Shown one piece after another: positions 1-5,806 of a stretch of DNA of 6,693 nt (position 1 is its first letter; every line of letters starts with the position of its first letter). This stretch comes from an uncultured Bacteroidaceae bacterium. Lineage in GTDB: Bacteria; Bacteroidota; Bacteroidia; Bacteroidales; Bacteroidaceae. Below the pieces are notes generated by a model. That model was given only the letters and a program-made list of their open reading frames with translations, made no database searches and was not told where the DNA came from. A program made the position numbers and the translations under genes. The stretch lies in NCBI GenBank assembly GCA_904501945.1, contig CAJGCU010000106.1, positions 1-6,693 on the forward strand, given 5' to 3'.

Positions 1-570
1 CAGATGGTTGTGAAAACCTCTAATGCTTCAAGCATCGCATTGGATAGCGCGCAGACCACTTCGATTGTGTCGCTTCTTTTGGCAGGAACAGTTCCTTGTG
101 GCGGTGATGCTTTTGATGGTCGTCCAGATATGTTCGATCAGCAGATGAAAGAAGAGGAACGTCGCAAGCGTCAGGAAGAAGCAGATGCGGCAGCAGCTGC
201 TGAGGCTCAAGATGCACAGGCTTTCGAAAGTGTAAAGGCTGAAATCCGTGTTGCTTACGATAAGGTTCAGAAGCAGATTCTGGAACTTGAGAAATATGGC
301 CGAGAAAAGAAGGTTCGGCAGGATGCCAAGATGCTTTCATTGAACATCTTAGATGAGGCTATCGGCGAGAAGTATGAGAAAGCAGCACAAGCCCTTGAAG
401 GCAAAGACAAATTCAAGCAGAGCCTGAAGGAGGGCGCAGATTTGGCTGAGATGCTGAAGAAGGCTGTTGATGAGCTGACGGATCTTGTCAACAAGACCTC
501 CAAGGAAAACAGCGCGTGGGGACGTTTCACCCGTGCGATTGCAGACATTGTAAACGAAGATAATAACTAA
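1..570 (+). CDS. ftsA: Cell division protein FtsA, C-terminal part (5' end outside window)
   Basis: FtsA is an actin-fold ATPase that anchors FtsZ filaments to the inner face of the cytoplasmic membrane. Only the last ~189 residues are visible. The frame is open to the first base, so the ATG at 4 is probably internal. The stretch ASSIALDSAQTTSIVSLLLAG (about residues 9-28) resembles the end of the FtsA core, where E. coli has YYSTAVGLLHYG. It is followed by a charged, Ala/Glu/Lys-rich segment of ~130 residues predicted by eye to be helical or coiled coil. The tail has WGRFTRAIADIV, which could be the amphipathic membrane-targeting helix known at FtsA C-termini. The best support is position: it ends 16 bases before ftsZ on the same strand, as in the usual ftsQ-ftsA-ftsZ order. 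The catalytic part is not visible, and the long tail is unusual, so another division-operon gene cannot be excluded. Confidence 0.72.
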   Translation, partial: QMVVKTSNASSIALDSAQTTSIVSLLLAGTVPCGGDAFDGRPDMFDQQMKEEERRKRQEEADAAAAAEAQDAQAFESVKAEIRVAYDKVQKQILELEKYGREKKVRQDAKMLSLNILDEAIGEKYEKAAQALEGKDKFKQSLKEGADLAEMLKKAVDELTDLVNKTSKENSAWGRFTRAIADIVNEDNN

Positions 571-586
571 AAAAACAGGATAGGAT

Positions 587-1900
587 ATGGCAGAGATCGA
601 AGATATTGGTGTTTTCAATTTTGCGAAAGGCGCCACAAGCATCATCAAGGTTATTGGCGTCGGCGGAGGAGGAAGCAATGCCGTTAACCATATGTACAAT
701 GAAGGCATTCATGACGTTACATTCGTTGTGTGCAATACCGACAATAAGGCTTTTCAGGATTCTCCCGTGCCTGAAAAGATTCAGTTGGGTAGTGAAGGTC
801 TTGGTGCGGGCAATCGTCCTGATAAGGCTCGAAAGGCTACGGAGGAGTCTATTGAGGCTATCAAGAACATGCTGTCTGATGGAACGAAGATGGCATTCAT
901 CACAGCAGGAATGGGTGGCGGAACAGGTACAGGTGCTGCTCCGCTGATAGCCAAGACGGCTAAGGACATGGGTATCTTGACAGTAGGTATCGTTACAATT
1001 CCGTTCCGTTGGGAAGGAAACAAGAAAATAGACCAAGCATTGGATGGAGTGGAGGAGATGAGCAAGAATGTCGATGCACTTCTCGTTATCAACAATGAGC
1101 GTCTGCGTGAAATCTATCAAGATTTTACTGTCATCAAGGCTTTTGCGAAGGCTGACGATACGCTTTGCAATGCGGCTCGTTCTATTGCTGAAATCATAAC
1201 GATGCATGGCATTATCAACCTTGACTTCAATGATGTCAGCACGGTTCTCAAGAATGGTGGTGTTGCCATTATGAGTACCGGATATGGTTCTGGTGAAGGT
1301 CGTGTTACAAAGGGTATTAACGATGCCCTCAATTCTCCGCTGCTCAACAATAATGACATTTATCGTGCGACTAAAATTTTGCTTCGTATTTCTGTTCCAG
1401 ACGAAGAGAATGAGGGTAACAATGCGTTGATGATGGACGAGATGAACGAGGTTCATGAGTTTATGGCGAAAGTGAGGAGAGACGATGTGGAAACTAAGTG
1501 GGGACTCTCTGTTGACCCTTCTCTTACAGACCAGGTAAAGATTACGATTCTTGCCACAGGATTTGGTGTTGAGGACATTGACTCTGATGAGTTAGGCTCT
1601 CGTCTTGTCGCGCGTGACAAAGAACAGCAGCAGCGTGATGTGGAAAAGGCCGAAGCTGAAGCAGAACGTGCGCATCGTCGTGAAACTATTTATGGAAAAG
1701 ATAAGAATAGTTCTACCATTCGCCGTCCTGTCTATAGCTACATCTTCAAGGAAGAGGACCTTGACAATGAAGATGTCATTAGCATGGTAGAAACTACTCC
1801 TACTTATAAGCGTTCCAAGGAAACATTGCGCCAGTTGATGGAGATAGGTTCAAGTAGGACTAATGCTGTTGAACCTGGAACAACAATCGTTTTTGGCTAA
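587..1900 (+). CDS. ftsZ: Cell division protein FtsZ
   Basis: FtsZ is the tubulin-like GTPase that polymerises into the Z-ring at midcell. The 437-residue protein is complete. The nucleotide-binding glycine motif GGGGSN is at residues 26-31 and the tubulin signature GGGTGTG at 110-116. The T7 synergy loop NLDFND at 211-216 completes the active site of the next subunit. The globular core ends near residue 330. A charged linker rich in Glu, Gln and Arg follows, then a conserved-looking segment (RRPVYSYIFKEEDLDNEDVI) and a hydrophobic end, TTIVFG, that may be the contact peptide for FtsA or other partners (inference). The ATG at 587 is preceded by only a weak purine-rich CAGGA; the first residues MAEIEDIGVFNF lead directly into the core, which supports this start. 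It lies 16 bases after the ftsA-like gene and ends at a terminator, so it is the last gene of its operon. Confidence 0.98.
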   Translation: MAEIEDIGVFNFAKGATSIIKVIGVGGGGSNAVNHMYNEGIHDVTFVVCNTDNKAFQDSPVPEKIQLGSEGLGAGNRPDKARKATEESIEAIKNMLSDGTKMAFITAGMGGGTGTGAAPLIAKTAKDMGILTVGIVTIPFRWEGNKKIDQALDGVEEMSKNVDALLVINNERLREIYQDFTVIKAFAKADDTLCNAARSIAEIITMHGIINLDFNDVSTVLKNGGVAIMSTGYGSGEGRVTKGINDALNSPLLNNNDIYRATKILLRISVPDEENEGNNALMMDEMNEVHEFMAKVRRDDVETKWGLSVDPSLTDQVKITILATGFGVEDIDSDELGSRLVARDKEQQQRDVEKAEAEAERAHRRETIYGKDKNSSTIRRPVYSYIFKEEDLDNEDVISMVETTPTYKRSKETLRQLMEIGSSRTNAVEPGTTIVFG

Positions 1901-1923
1901 GAAATCGTTAATTCATTCATGTT

Positions 1924-1962
1924 AAAAGGGAATCCGTGCATCAAGCATGTTTCCCTTTTTTT
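1924..1962 (+). terminator. Intrinsic terminator after ftsZ
   Basis: AAAAGGGAA (1924-1932) pairs perfectly with TTCCCTTTT (1951-1959). An inner stem of about five pairs (1935-1939 with 1945-1949, one G-U) closes on a five-base loop, ATCAA. A run of seven T (1956-1962) follows. It starts 24 bases after the ftsZ stop and closes the division operon. Confidence 0.9.
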
Positions 1963-2044
1963 CTATCTAGAAGAAAGGCAATCTTGATTGATTTATCGAA
2001 TTCACGTTAAAAAGGTATTTTGTAGTCGGTTAGAAAAATATACA

Positions 2045-2557
2045 ATGAAAGAGATCAAATTATACCACAAGGTCTGGATGGTTCTGCCCGTTCTTCTTGT
2101 TTTATTGGCATTAACTATAGTATTTATCATCCCATTGTCTCAAGGTAAAGGCTCTCCGGTTTGGAATTAGACTTTACTGCTGTTTTCAGGTTCGGCATTT
2201 CTGTTCTTTCTGTTCATTATTCTTCGTGAGCGGCTGTTAAATAAACCATATATCACCATTACGGAAGATAGAGTCATAGTCGACAATGTCGGTAGAATTA
2301 AGGAATATCGCTTTGCAGATATCCATCATTTCGAACTACTTAATTACCCTGGACTATATATATCCCGAGCCGTCATCAGTATTCACTACATGCGCAGCGT
2401 GGATGCTAAGAAGATGAGCGAGGCAAAGGGTATGGACCGCATCTGCCGTAAGATGAATGTTGCCATGATGAATGCACAGGATAGTATTCAAGTCACTAAT
2501 CTTACCATGAAACCCAAACAATTGTACGACTTGCTCAACAAGCTACTGAAACATTAA
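2045..2557 (+). pseudogene. STM3941-like membrane protein gene interrupted by one in-frame amber codon
   Basis: ATG 2045 opens a frame that runs to TAA at 2555-2557 (171 codons including the final stop) with a single TAG at codon 42 (2168-2170) and no frameshift. On both sides the protein is coherent. It has a first membrane helix (about residues 11-31), a short loop holding the stop, a second helix (about 43-60), then RERLLNKPYITITEDRVIV and a soluble domain ending in NLTMKPKQLYDLLNKLLKH. This arrangement and the length fit the small STM3941-like family common in Bacteroidetes (recognised from memory; function unknown). The stop falls between the two helices, so the truncated 41-residue product would keep one helix only. 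One substitution (for example from TGG, TTG or CAG) would explain it. The ATG at 2045 is preferred over TTG at 1988 because family proteins start with a short charged stretch like MKEIKLYHK. A sequencing error, a recent mutation or suppression are alternatives. Confidence 0.68.
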
Positions 2558-2757
2558 CTGCTGTCAATATTACATTTTTCCCGTCTGTCTCTGTTACTCT
2601 TCGTTGCTGCTTGGATAGCTTCCTCTGTTATGTATTGGTGACGGGGGACGATGAGCTTGGGACATTTTGCCTCATCAAGAACCTGTAAATAAGTCAGGAA
2701 GCTTGAATGGTGATGAAACATTGATATCAGCGACGTGGCTACACTTGTCGACATCAT
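2554..2757 (-). CDS. Possible small hypothetical protein, weak candidate
   Basis: From ATG at 2755-2757 the minus strand is open for 67 codons, ending at TAA 2554-2556. That stop overlaps the stop of the convergent membrane-protein gene in a shared TTAA. The C-terminal two thirds (SSFLTYLQVLDEAKCPKLI and on through an ITEEAIQAA helix) read like ordinary protein, with no low-complexity bias. I do not recognise a family. A TAnnTTTG box (TACGTTTG, 2801-2808) lies 43 bases upstream. It could be a real small gene, a remnant of a larger decayed gene, or chance: the frame is also open upstream as far as 2817 without an obvious start signal. There is no clear ribosome binding site. Confidence 0.22.
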   Translation of the reverse strand: MMSTSVATSLISMFHHHSSFLTYLQVLDEAKCPKLIVPRHQYITEEAIQAATKSNRDRREKCNIDSS

Positions 2758-2800
2758 TTTCGGAAAGTGATTTTCCACTATCAATGGTAGCGGCAATTTG

Positions 2801-2808
2801 CAAACGTA
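2801..2808 (-). promoter_or_regulatory. Candidate Bacteroidetes -7 box, minus strand
   Basis: The minus strand reads TACGTTTG, an exact match to TAnnTTTG. It sits inside the left arm of the inverted repeat 2802-2843. The best -33 match is a poor TTTC at 2825-2828, with a spacer of 16 rather than about 19-20 bases. If used, transcription would start near 2794 and could serve the weak ORF ending at 2554. Confidence 0.25.
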
Positions 2809-2843
2809 CCACCAGTTTTATAATGAAAGCAGGTGGTACGTTT
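2802..2843. repeat. Perfect 12-bp inverted repeat with 18-base spacer
   Basis: AAACGTACCACC (2802-2813) and GGTGGTACGTTT (2832-2843) are exact reverse complements around an AT-rich 18-base centre. Neither strand carries a T-run after the stem, so it is not a standard terminator. It could be an operator for a dimeric regulator, a hairpin in the RNA, or a copy of a dispersed repeat. The arms carry one exact (minus) and one near (plus, TACGTTTA) TAnnTTTG box. Confidence 0.8.
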
Positions 2844-2856
2844 AGTGTATAGGCAT

Positions 2857-2902
2857 AAAAAATGTGCCGACTCGGTCAGAATCACTTCTAATTGGTCGGC
2901 AC
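2857..2902 (-). terminator. Intrinsic terminator after gyrB
   Basis: On the minus strand GTGCCGAC (2895-2902) pairs perfectly with GTCGGCAC (2864-2871). An inner AGAA/TTCT stem closes on a four-base loop. The hairpin is followed by A and six T (2857-2862). It lies about 95 bases past the gyrB stop, with no other gene in between. Confidence 0.82.
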
Positions 2903-2996
2903 GAGAATATATGTAAGAATTGAATGAAATTTTCCAATTCAAGGATTGATTTGCCACAGGATGTTGGTGTGTCGGCAAATAATCTTTCTTTTTGCT

Positions 2997-4973
2997 TTAT
3001 GCGTCGATGTTCGCGTAAGTAGCGTTTCTCTCTATAAATTCTCGGCGAGGCGCAACATCTTCGCCCATCAGCATAGAGAACGTGTAGTCAGCTTCAGCAG
3101 CGTCGTTGATAGTCACTTGCTTCAGCAGTCGCGTTTCGGGGTTCATGGTTGTTTCCCAGAGGTGCTCTGGGTTCATCTCACCAAGACCTTTGTATCGCTG
3201 TACCTTGATTTTGTCCTCTTGCCCTTCACCGTAAGTGTCAATGAAACGCTGCAATGCTTCATCGTCATAGCAGTATTCGCTAATCTTGCCCTTCGTGCAC
3301 TTGTAGAGTGGTGGGGTGGCAATGTAGAGACGACCATCACGGATGAGCTGTGGCAAGAAACGGAAGAAGAGCGTCAACAGCAGGGTGTCGATGTGCGAAC
3401 CATCGACGTCGGCATCGGTCATGATGATGGTCTTATAGTAGCGCAGCTTGTCGTAGTTCGCCTCCTTCTGGTCTTCGGGGTTGAGTCCGAACTTCACGCC
3501 TAGTGCCTGGAATATGTTGTTCACTTCCTCGTGCTCAAAAGCCTGATGCCATTTCACGCGTTCTACATTGAAAATCTTACCGCGGATAGGCAGAATGGCC
3601 TGAAAGTGGCGGTCGCGTCCTTGCTTGGCAGAACCACCTGCAGAGTCTCCCTCGACGATGAACATTTCGCAGTTTGCGGGATCCTTGTCTGAACAGTCGG
3701 CGAGCTTGCCTGGCAGGCCGCCTCCTGTCATAGGATTCTTGCGCTGCACTTTCTCGCGTGCAGCACGAGCGGCAACACGTGCTTCTGCTGCCAGCACCAC
3801 CTTGTCAATGACCATCTTAGCCTCTTTCGGATGCTCCTCCAGATAGTAGGTGAGCGCTTCGCCGACAGCCTGCTGCACAGCACCGGCCACTTCGCTGTTT
3901 CCCAATTTGGTCTTAGTCTGTCCCTCGAACTGGGGTTCGGCAACCTTCACGCTGATTACCGCTGTGAGGCCTTCACGGAAGTCTTCACCGCTGATTTCAA
4001 TCTTCTGCTTCTCCAGCTTTTCCGTAATCTTGTTGTCATCAGCATACTTCTTCAGCACGCGTGTCAAGGCTGTACGGAAACCTTGAAGGTGTGTGCCACC
4101 TTCTATAGTGTTGATGTTGTTAACGTAAGAATGAATATTCTCGCTATATGACGTGTTGTACATGATAGCGATTTCGATAGGAGTGTCCTGCTTCTCTGTA
4201 TTCAGGTAGATAACATCGTCAAACAGGCAGTTACGTGTAGAATCAATGTAACGCACAAAGTCCTTCAAGCCACCTTCGCTGTAGAACACCTCTTCGCGCA
4301 CACCCTCGATGCCGATTTCTGCATTCTTCTCCAGGCGCATGTCTCTCAGCGTGATTTTGATGCCGGCATTCAGGTAAGCCAACTCGCGCATACGGTTAGC
4401 GAGGATGTCATACTTGTATGTTGTAGTGATGAAGATGCTCTTGTCGGGCCAGAACTGCTGGCGTGTACCTCTCAACTCAGTCTCGCCCACCACCTTTACG
4501 TCATAAAGAGGCTTTCCGCAAGCATATTCCTGCTGGTAGATTTTTCCGTCACGGAACACCTGTGACATCATGTGGGAAGAAAGCGCATTCACACAGCTCA
4601 CACCTACACCGTGCAGACCGCCAGAAACCTTGTATGAGCCCTTGTCGAACTTGCCGCCGGCGTGCAGTACCGTCATGACCACTTCGAGTGCGCTGCGGTG
4701 CTCCTTTTCGTGCATATCCACAGGAATTCCTCGTCCGTCGTCCTGTACGGTGATGGAGTTGTCTTCGTTGATGGTTACTTCTATATGTGAGCAGTATCCA
4801 GCCAGTGCCTCGTCGATGGAGTTGTCCACGGTCTCATACACGAGGTGATGGAGTCCTTTTTCGCTGATGTCGCCTATGTACATCGCAGGGCGCTTTCTTA
4901 CAGCCTCAAGACCTTCCAAGACTTGGATGTTGCTGGCCGAATAATTCGCTTCGTTGATTATTGTTTCGTCCAT
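2997..4973 (-). CDS. gyrB: DNA gyrase subunit B
   Basis: GyrB is the ATPase subunit of gyrase (GyrA2GyrB2), which introduces negative supercoils into DNA. The 658 residues are complete. The GHKL ATPase domain shows E47 and N51 in YETVDNSIDEALAG, DDGRGIPV at 78-85 and the lid GGLHGVGV at 118-125. A transducer domain follows. The TOPRIM domain has EGDSAGG at 441-447 and DADVDG at 520-525, which bind the catalytic metal. QRYKGLGEMN begins at 592 in the C-terminal GyrA-contact region. The length fits the short GyrB form lacking the ~170-residue insert of E. coli GyrB (804 residues). GyrB rather than ParE is favoured by the N-terminal sequence AVRKRPAMYIGDISEKGLHHLVYE and the QRYKGLGEMNPEHLWETTMNPE stretch. 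It has its own promoter (4998-5029) and terminator (2857-2902), so it is probably monocistronic. The start is fixed by the ATG about 18 bases past the expected transcription start. Confidence 0.98.
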   Translation of the reverse strand: MDETIINEANYSASNIQVLEGLEAVRKRPAMYIGDISEKGLHHLVYETVDNSIDEALAGYCSHIEVTINEDNSITVQDDGRGIPVDMHEKEHRSALEVVMTVLHAGGKFDKGSYKVSGGLHGVGVSCVNALSSHMMSQVFRDGKIYQQEYACGKPLYDVKVVGETELRGTRQQFWPDKSIFITTTYKYDILANRMRELAYLNAGIKITLRDMRLEKNAEIGIEGVREEVFYSEGGLKDFVRYIDSTRNCLFDDVIYLNTEKQDTPIEIAIMYNTSYSENIHSYVNNINTIEGGTHLQGFRTALTRVLKKYADDNKITEKLEKQKIEISGEDFREGLTAVISVKVAEPQFEGQTKTKLGNSEVAGAVQQAVGEALTYYLEEHPKEAKMVIDKVVLAAEARVAARAAREKVQRKNPMTGGGLPGKLADCSDKDPANCEMFIVEGDSAGGSAKQGRDRHFQAILPIRGKIFNVERVKWHQAFEHEEVNNIFQALGVKFGLNPEDQKEANYDKLRYYKTIIMTDADVDGSHIDTLLLTLFFRFLPQLIRDGRLYIATPPLYKCTKGKISEYCYDDEALQRFIDTYGEGQEDKIKVQRYKGLGEMNPEHLWETTMNPETRLLKQVTINDAAEADYTFSMLMGEDVAPRREFIERNATYANIDA

Positions 4974-4997
4974 TGTTGCATTCTCTTTTATACGTTA

Positions 4998-5029
4998 CAA
5001 AGTTACGATTTTTTCTTTGAAATTCGAAA
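4998..5029 (-). promoter_or_regulatory. gyrB promoter
   Basis: The minus strand has TAACTTTG (4998-5005), an exact TAnnTTTG -7 box, and TTTC (5026-5029), one base off TTTG, 20 bases upstream. The predicted start near 4991 gives a leader of about 18 bases before the gyrB ATG. The leader holds AAAGAGAA rather than a strong Shine-Dalgarno sequence. Confidence 0.7.
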
Positions 5030-5041
5030 TAAAATAAAGAG

Positions 5042-5061
5042 AAAATTCCCCTTTAGGGGAA
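5042..5061 (-). terminator. Possible second, weak terminator between rpsT and gyrB
   Basis: TTCCCC (5056-5061) and GGGGAA (5046-5051) form a perfect 6-bp stem with loop TAAA on the minus strand. Four T follow (5042-5045). It lies downstream of the main rpsT terminator and just upstream of the gyrB promoter, where it could stop leftover read-through. The short stem and short T-run keep this uncertain. Confidence 0.4.
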
Positions 5062-5101
5062 AAAACTTTTCGCCTCTTGTTGGATAGGAGTTTGCGGACA
5101 T

Positions 5102-5133
5102 AAAAAAAGTCAGAATCTTGTGGATTCTGACTT
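5102..5133 (-). terminator. Intrinsic terminator after rpsT
   Basis: The minus strand has AAGTCAGAATC (5123-5133) and GATTCTGACTT (5107-5117), an 11-bp perfect stem with a CACAA loop. A T-run continues to 5102. It begins 57 bases past the rpsT stop and ends the tRNA-Glu/rpsT transcript. A smaller GGCAT/ATGCC hairpin (5152-5167) lies between the stop and this terminator. Confidence 0.92.
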
Positions 5134-5189
5134 GTCTTTTTCTTTTAATAAGGCATTCTCTGATGCCGTATGTGCGCAGTTGCGTCCTC

Positions 5190-5444
5190 TTAAGCGAGCT
5201 TAGCGATGTGCTTAGCTGCGCCAGACTTGAGGTTTGCAGCCTTCTTCCAGTGGATGATGTTCTGCTTAGCAAGCTTGTCGAGCATCTTCTGGAGCTTTGG
5301 GAACATTGCCTGAGCTGTTTCCTTGTCCTTCTCGTTGCGGAGGTCGCGGAGGTAGTTGCGCATAGTCTTAGCGTAGTAGCGGTTGTGAAGTCTGCGCTTC
5401 TCGTTCTGGCGGATGCGCTTGAGACATGATTTGTGGTTTGCCAT
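5190..5444 (-). CDS. rpsT: 30S ribosomal protein S20 (bS20)
   Basis: bS20 is a primary-binding helical protein of the small ribosomal subunit that contacts 16S rRNA. The 84-residue product begins MANHKSCLKRIRQNEKRRLH, matching the family's invariant basic N-terminal helix (MANHKS...KRIRQ...RR..N). It ends in a Lys/Ala-rich helix (WKKAANLKSGAAKHIAKLA). Length is normal for the family. A longer reading with earlier starts, up to 5537, exists but adds residues unlike bS20, so ATG 5442-5444 is the start. Directly before it is an A-rich run with no GGAGG, typical of translation starts in this phylum. It lies 114 bases downstream of tRNA-Glu on the same strand, with no convincing promoter in between. 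Confidence 0.97.
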   Translation of the reverse strand: MANHKSCLKRIRQNEKRRLHNRYYAKTMRNYLRDLRNEKDKETAQAMFPKLQKMLDKLAKQNIIHWKKAANLKSGAAKHIAKLA

Positions 5445-5558
5445 TTTTTTGTTTTTTTGAATTGTTAATAAATGCAGGAGTTCGATGTGGTATGGCCTTT
5501 GACCTCGCACCCTTCTCCCAAAATAAAAGGGCTGCACCTTTCGATAACATCCCTTCTT
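5445..5558 (-). other. rpsT leader / tRNA-Glu to rpsT spacer with a hairpin
   Basis: This spacer is probably transcribed as one RNA from the tRNA promoter into rpsT. It contains an imperfect stem: GCA-CCCTT (5507-5514) pairs with AAGGG-TGC (5527-5535) around one bulged base, with a 12-base loop. No T-run follows on the minus strand, so it is not a clear terminator. It may mark tRNA 3' processing or take part in control of rpsT (inference). The nearest promoter-like sequence, TTATTTTG, lacks one base of the consensus. Confidence 0.45.
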
Positions 5559-5633
5559 TGGTAGCCCGTAGGAGAGTCGAACTCCTCTTTAGAGAATGAA
5601 AATCTCTCGTCCTAACCGATAGACGAACGGGCC
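5559..5633 (-). tRNA. tRNA-Glu (anticodon TTC)
   Basis: The minus strand folds as a full cloverleaf. The acceptor is GGCCCGT (5627-5633) with ACGGGCT (5563-5569), with one G-U at the first pair. The D stem is GTC/GAC, with GGTTA in the loop. The anticodon stem is AGAGA/TCTCT around TTTTCAT, with anticodon TTC at 5598-5600. The T stem is AGGAG/CTCCT around TTCGACT. The discriminator is A (5562), and CCA is encoded (5559-5561). TTC decodes GAA and GAG. The promoter is upstream at 5688-5719, and rpsT follows. Confidence 0.97.
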
Positions 5634-5687
5634 AGCCTACGGAGAAAATCTCCAAGCGAAACAACTGCGTTTGCTGTTTTGCGAGTG

Positions 5688-5719
5688 CAAAGGTATGAAC
5701 TTTTATTGATACTGCAAAA
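5688..5719 (-). promoter_or_regulatory. Strong promoter for tRNA-Glu and probably rpsT
   Basis: The minus strand shows TTTTG (5715-5719), a 19-base spacer and TACCTTTG (5688-5695). This matches the Bacteroidetes consensus TTTG-N19-TAnnTTTG. Predicted transcription starts near 5681, about 48 bases before the mature tRNA. The 5' leader contains a small GGAGA/TCTCC hairpin (5641-5653) just ahead of the tRNA. Confidence 0.85.
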
Positions 5720-5769
5720 CTTTTTGCCCTTTTTTTTGTAATTTTTGTAATTTTTCAAGAAATATCGTT

Positions 5770-5797
5770 TTTGGGTGGGGCTTTTTCCTTATTTTTG
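5770..5797 (+). promoter_or_regulatory. recO promoter
   Basis: TATTTTTG (5790-5797) is an exact TAnnTTTG -7 box. A TTTG (5770-5773) lies 16 bases upstream, a little closer than the usual 19-20. The expected start is about 5803-5805, only a few bases before the ATG at 5807. The T-rich tract between this and the divergent tRNA promoter holds two direct copies of TTTTTGTAA (5733-5750). Confidence 0.6.
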
Positions 5798-5806
5798 TAG
5801 TTGATT

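Larger units (their letters stand above)
2558..2996. other. 439-base intergenic region between the broken membrane gene and gyrB
   Basis: No confident gene lies here. From left to right it holds the weak minus-strand ORF candidate (to 2757), a perfect 12-bp inverted repeat (2802-2843), the gyrB terminator (2857-2902) and a small AT-rich inverted repeat, GAATTG/CAATTC (about 2919-2942). The plus-strand open frame in 2667-2852 has no recognisable content. The region separates two convergent transcription units. Confidence 0.6.

Noticed and set aside
4..6. ATG at 4 as the true start of the first gene.
   Set aside because: The frame is open to base 1, and the following residues resemble the end, not the start, of an FtsA core.
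527..1456. A 309-codon open frame antisense to ftsZ.
   Set aside because: It lies wholly opposite the ftsA-like/ftsZ coding region. Its product is His/Arg/Thr/Asn-rich with no recognisable fold, as expected from the shadow of a conserved gene.
1988..2044. TTG at 1988 as the start of the membrane-protein gene.
   Set aside because: The added 19 residues are not membrane-like or family-like. The ATG at 2045 gives the expected short charged N-terminus before the first helix.
2802..2843. Invertible promoter flanked by inverted repeats, as in Bacteroides phase-variable loci.
   Set aside because: The spacer is only 18 bases, too short to hold a complete promoter. No recombinase gene or phase-variable surface locus is nearby.
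2857..2880. The minus strand here reads ACCGAGTCGGCAC followed by a T-run, resembling the 3' end of the Streptococcus pyogenes tracrRNA.
   Set aside because: It is fully explained as the right side of the gyrB terminator hairpin. There is no CRISPR repeat, anti-repeat or cas gene in the window, so the likeness is chance.
5445..5537. An N-terminal extension of bS20 from starts upstream of 5444.
   Set aside because: The extra residues do not match bS20, while MANHKS at 5444 is the invariant family start. The extension overlaps the A-rich leader and hairpin.
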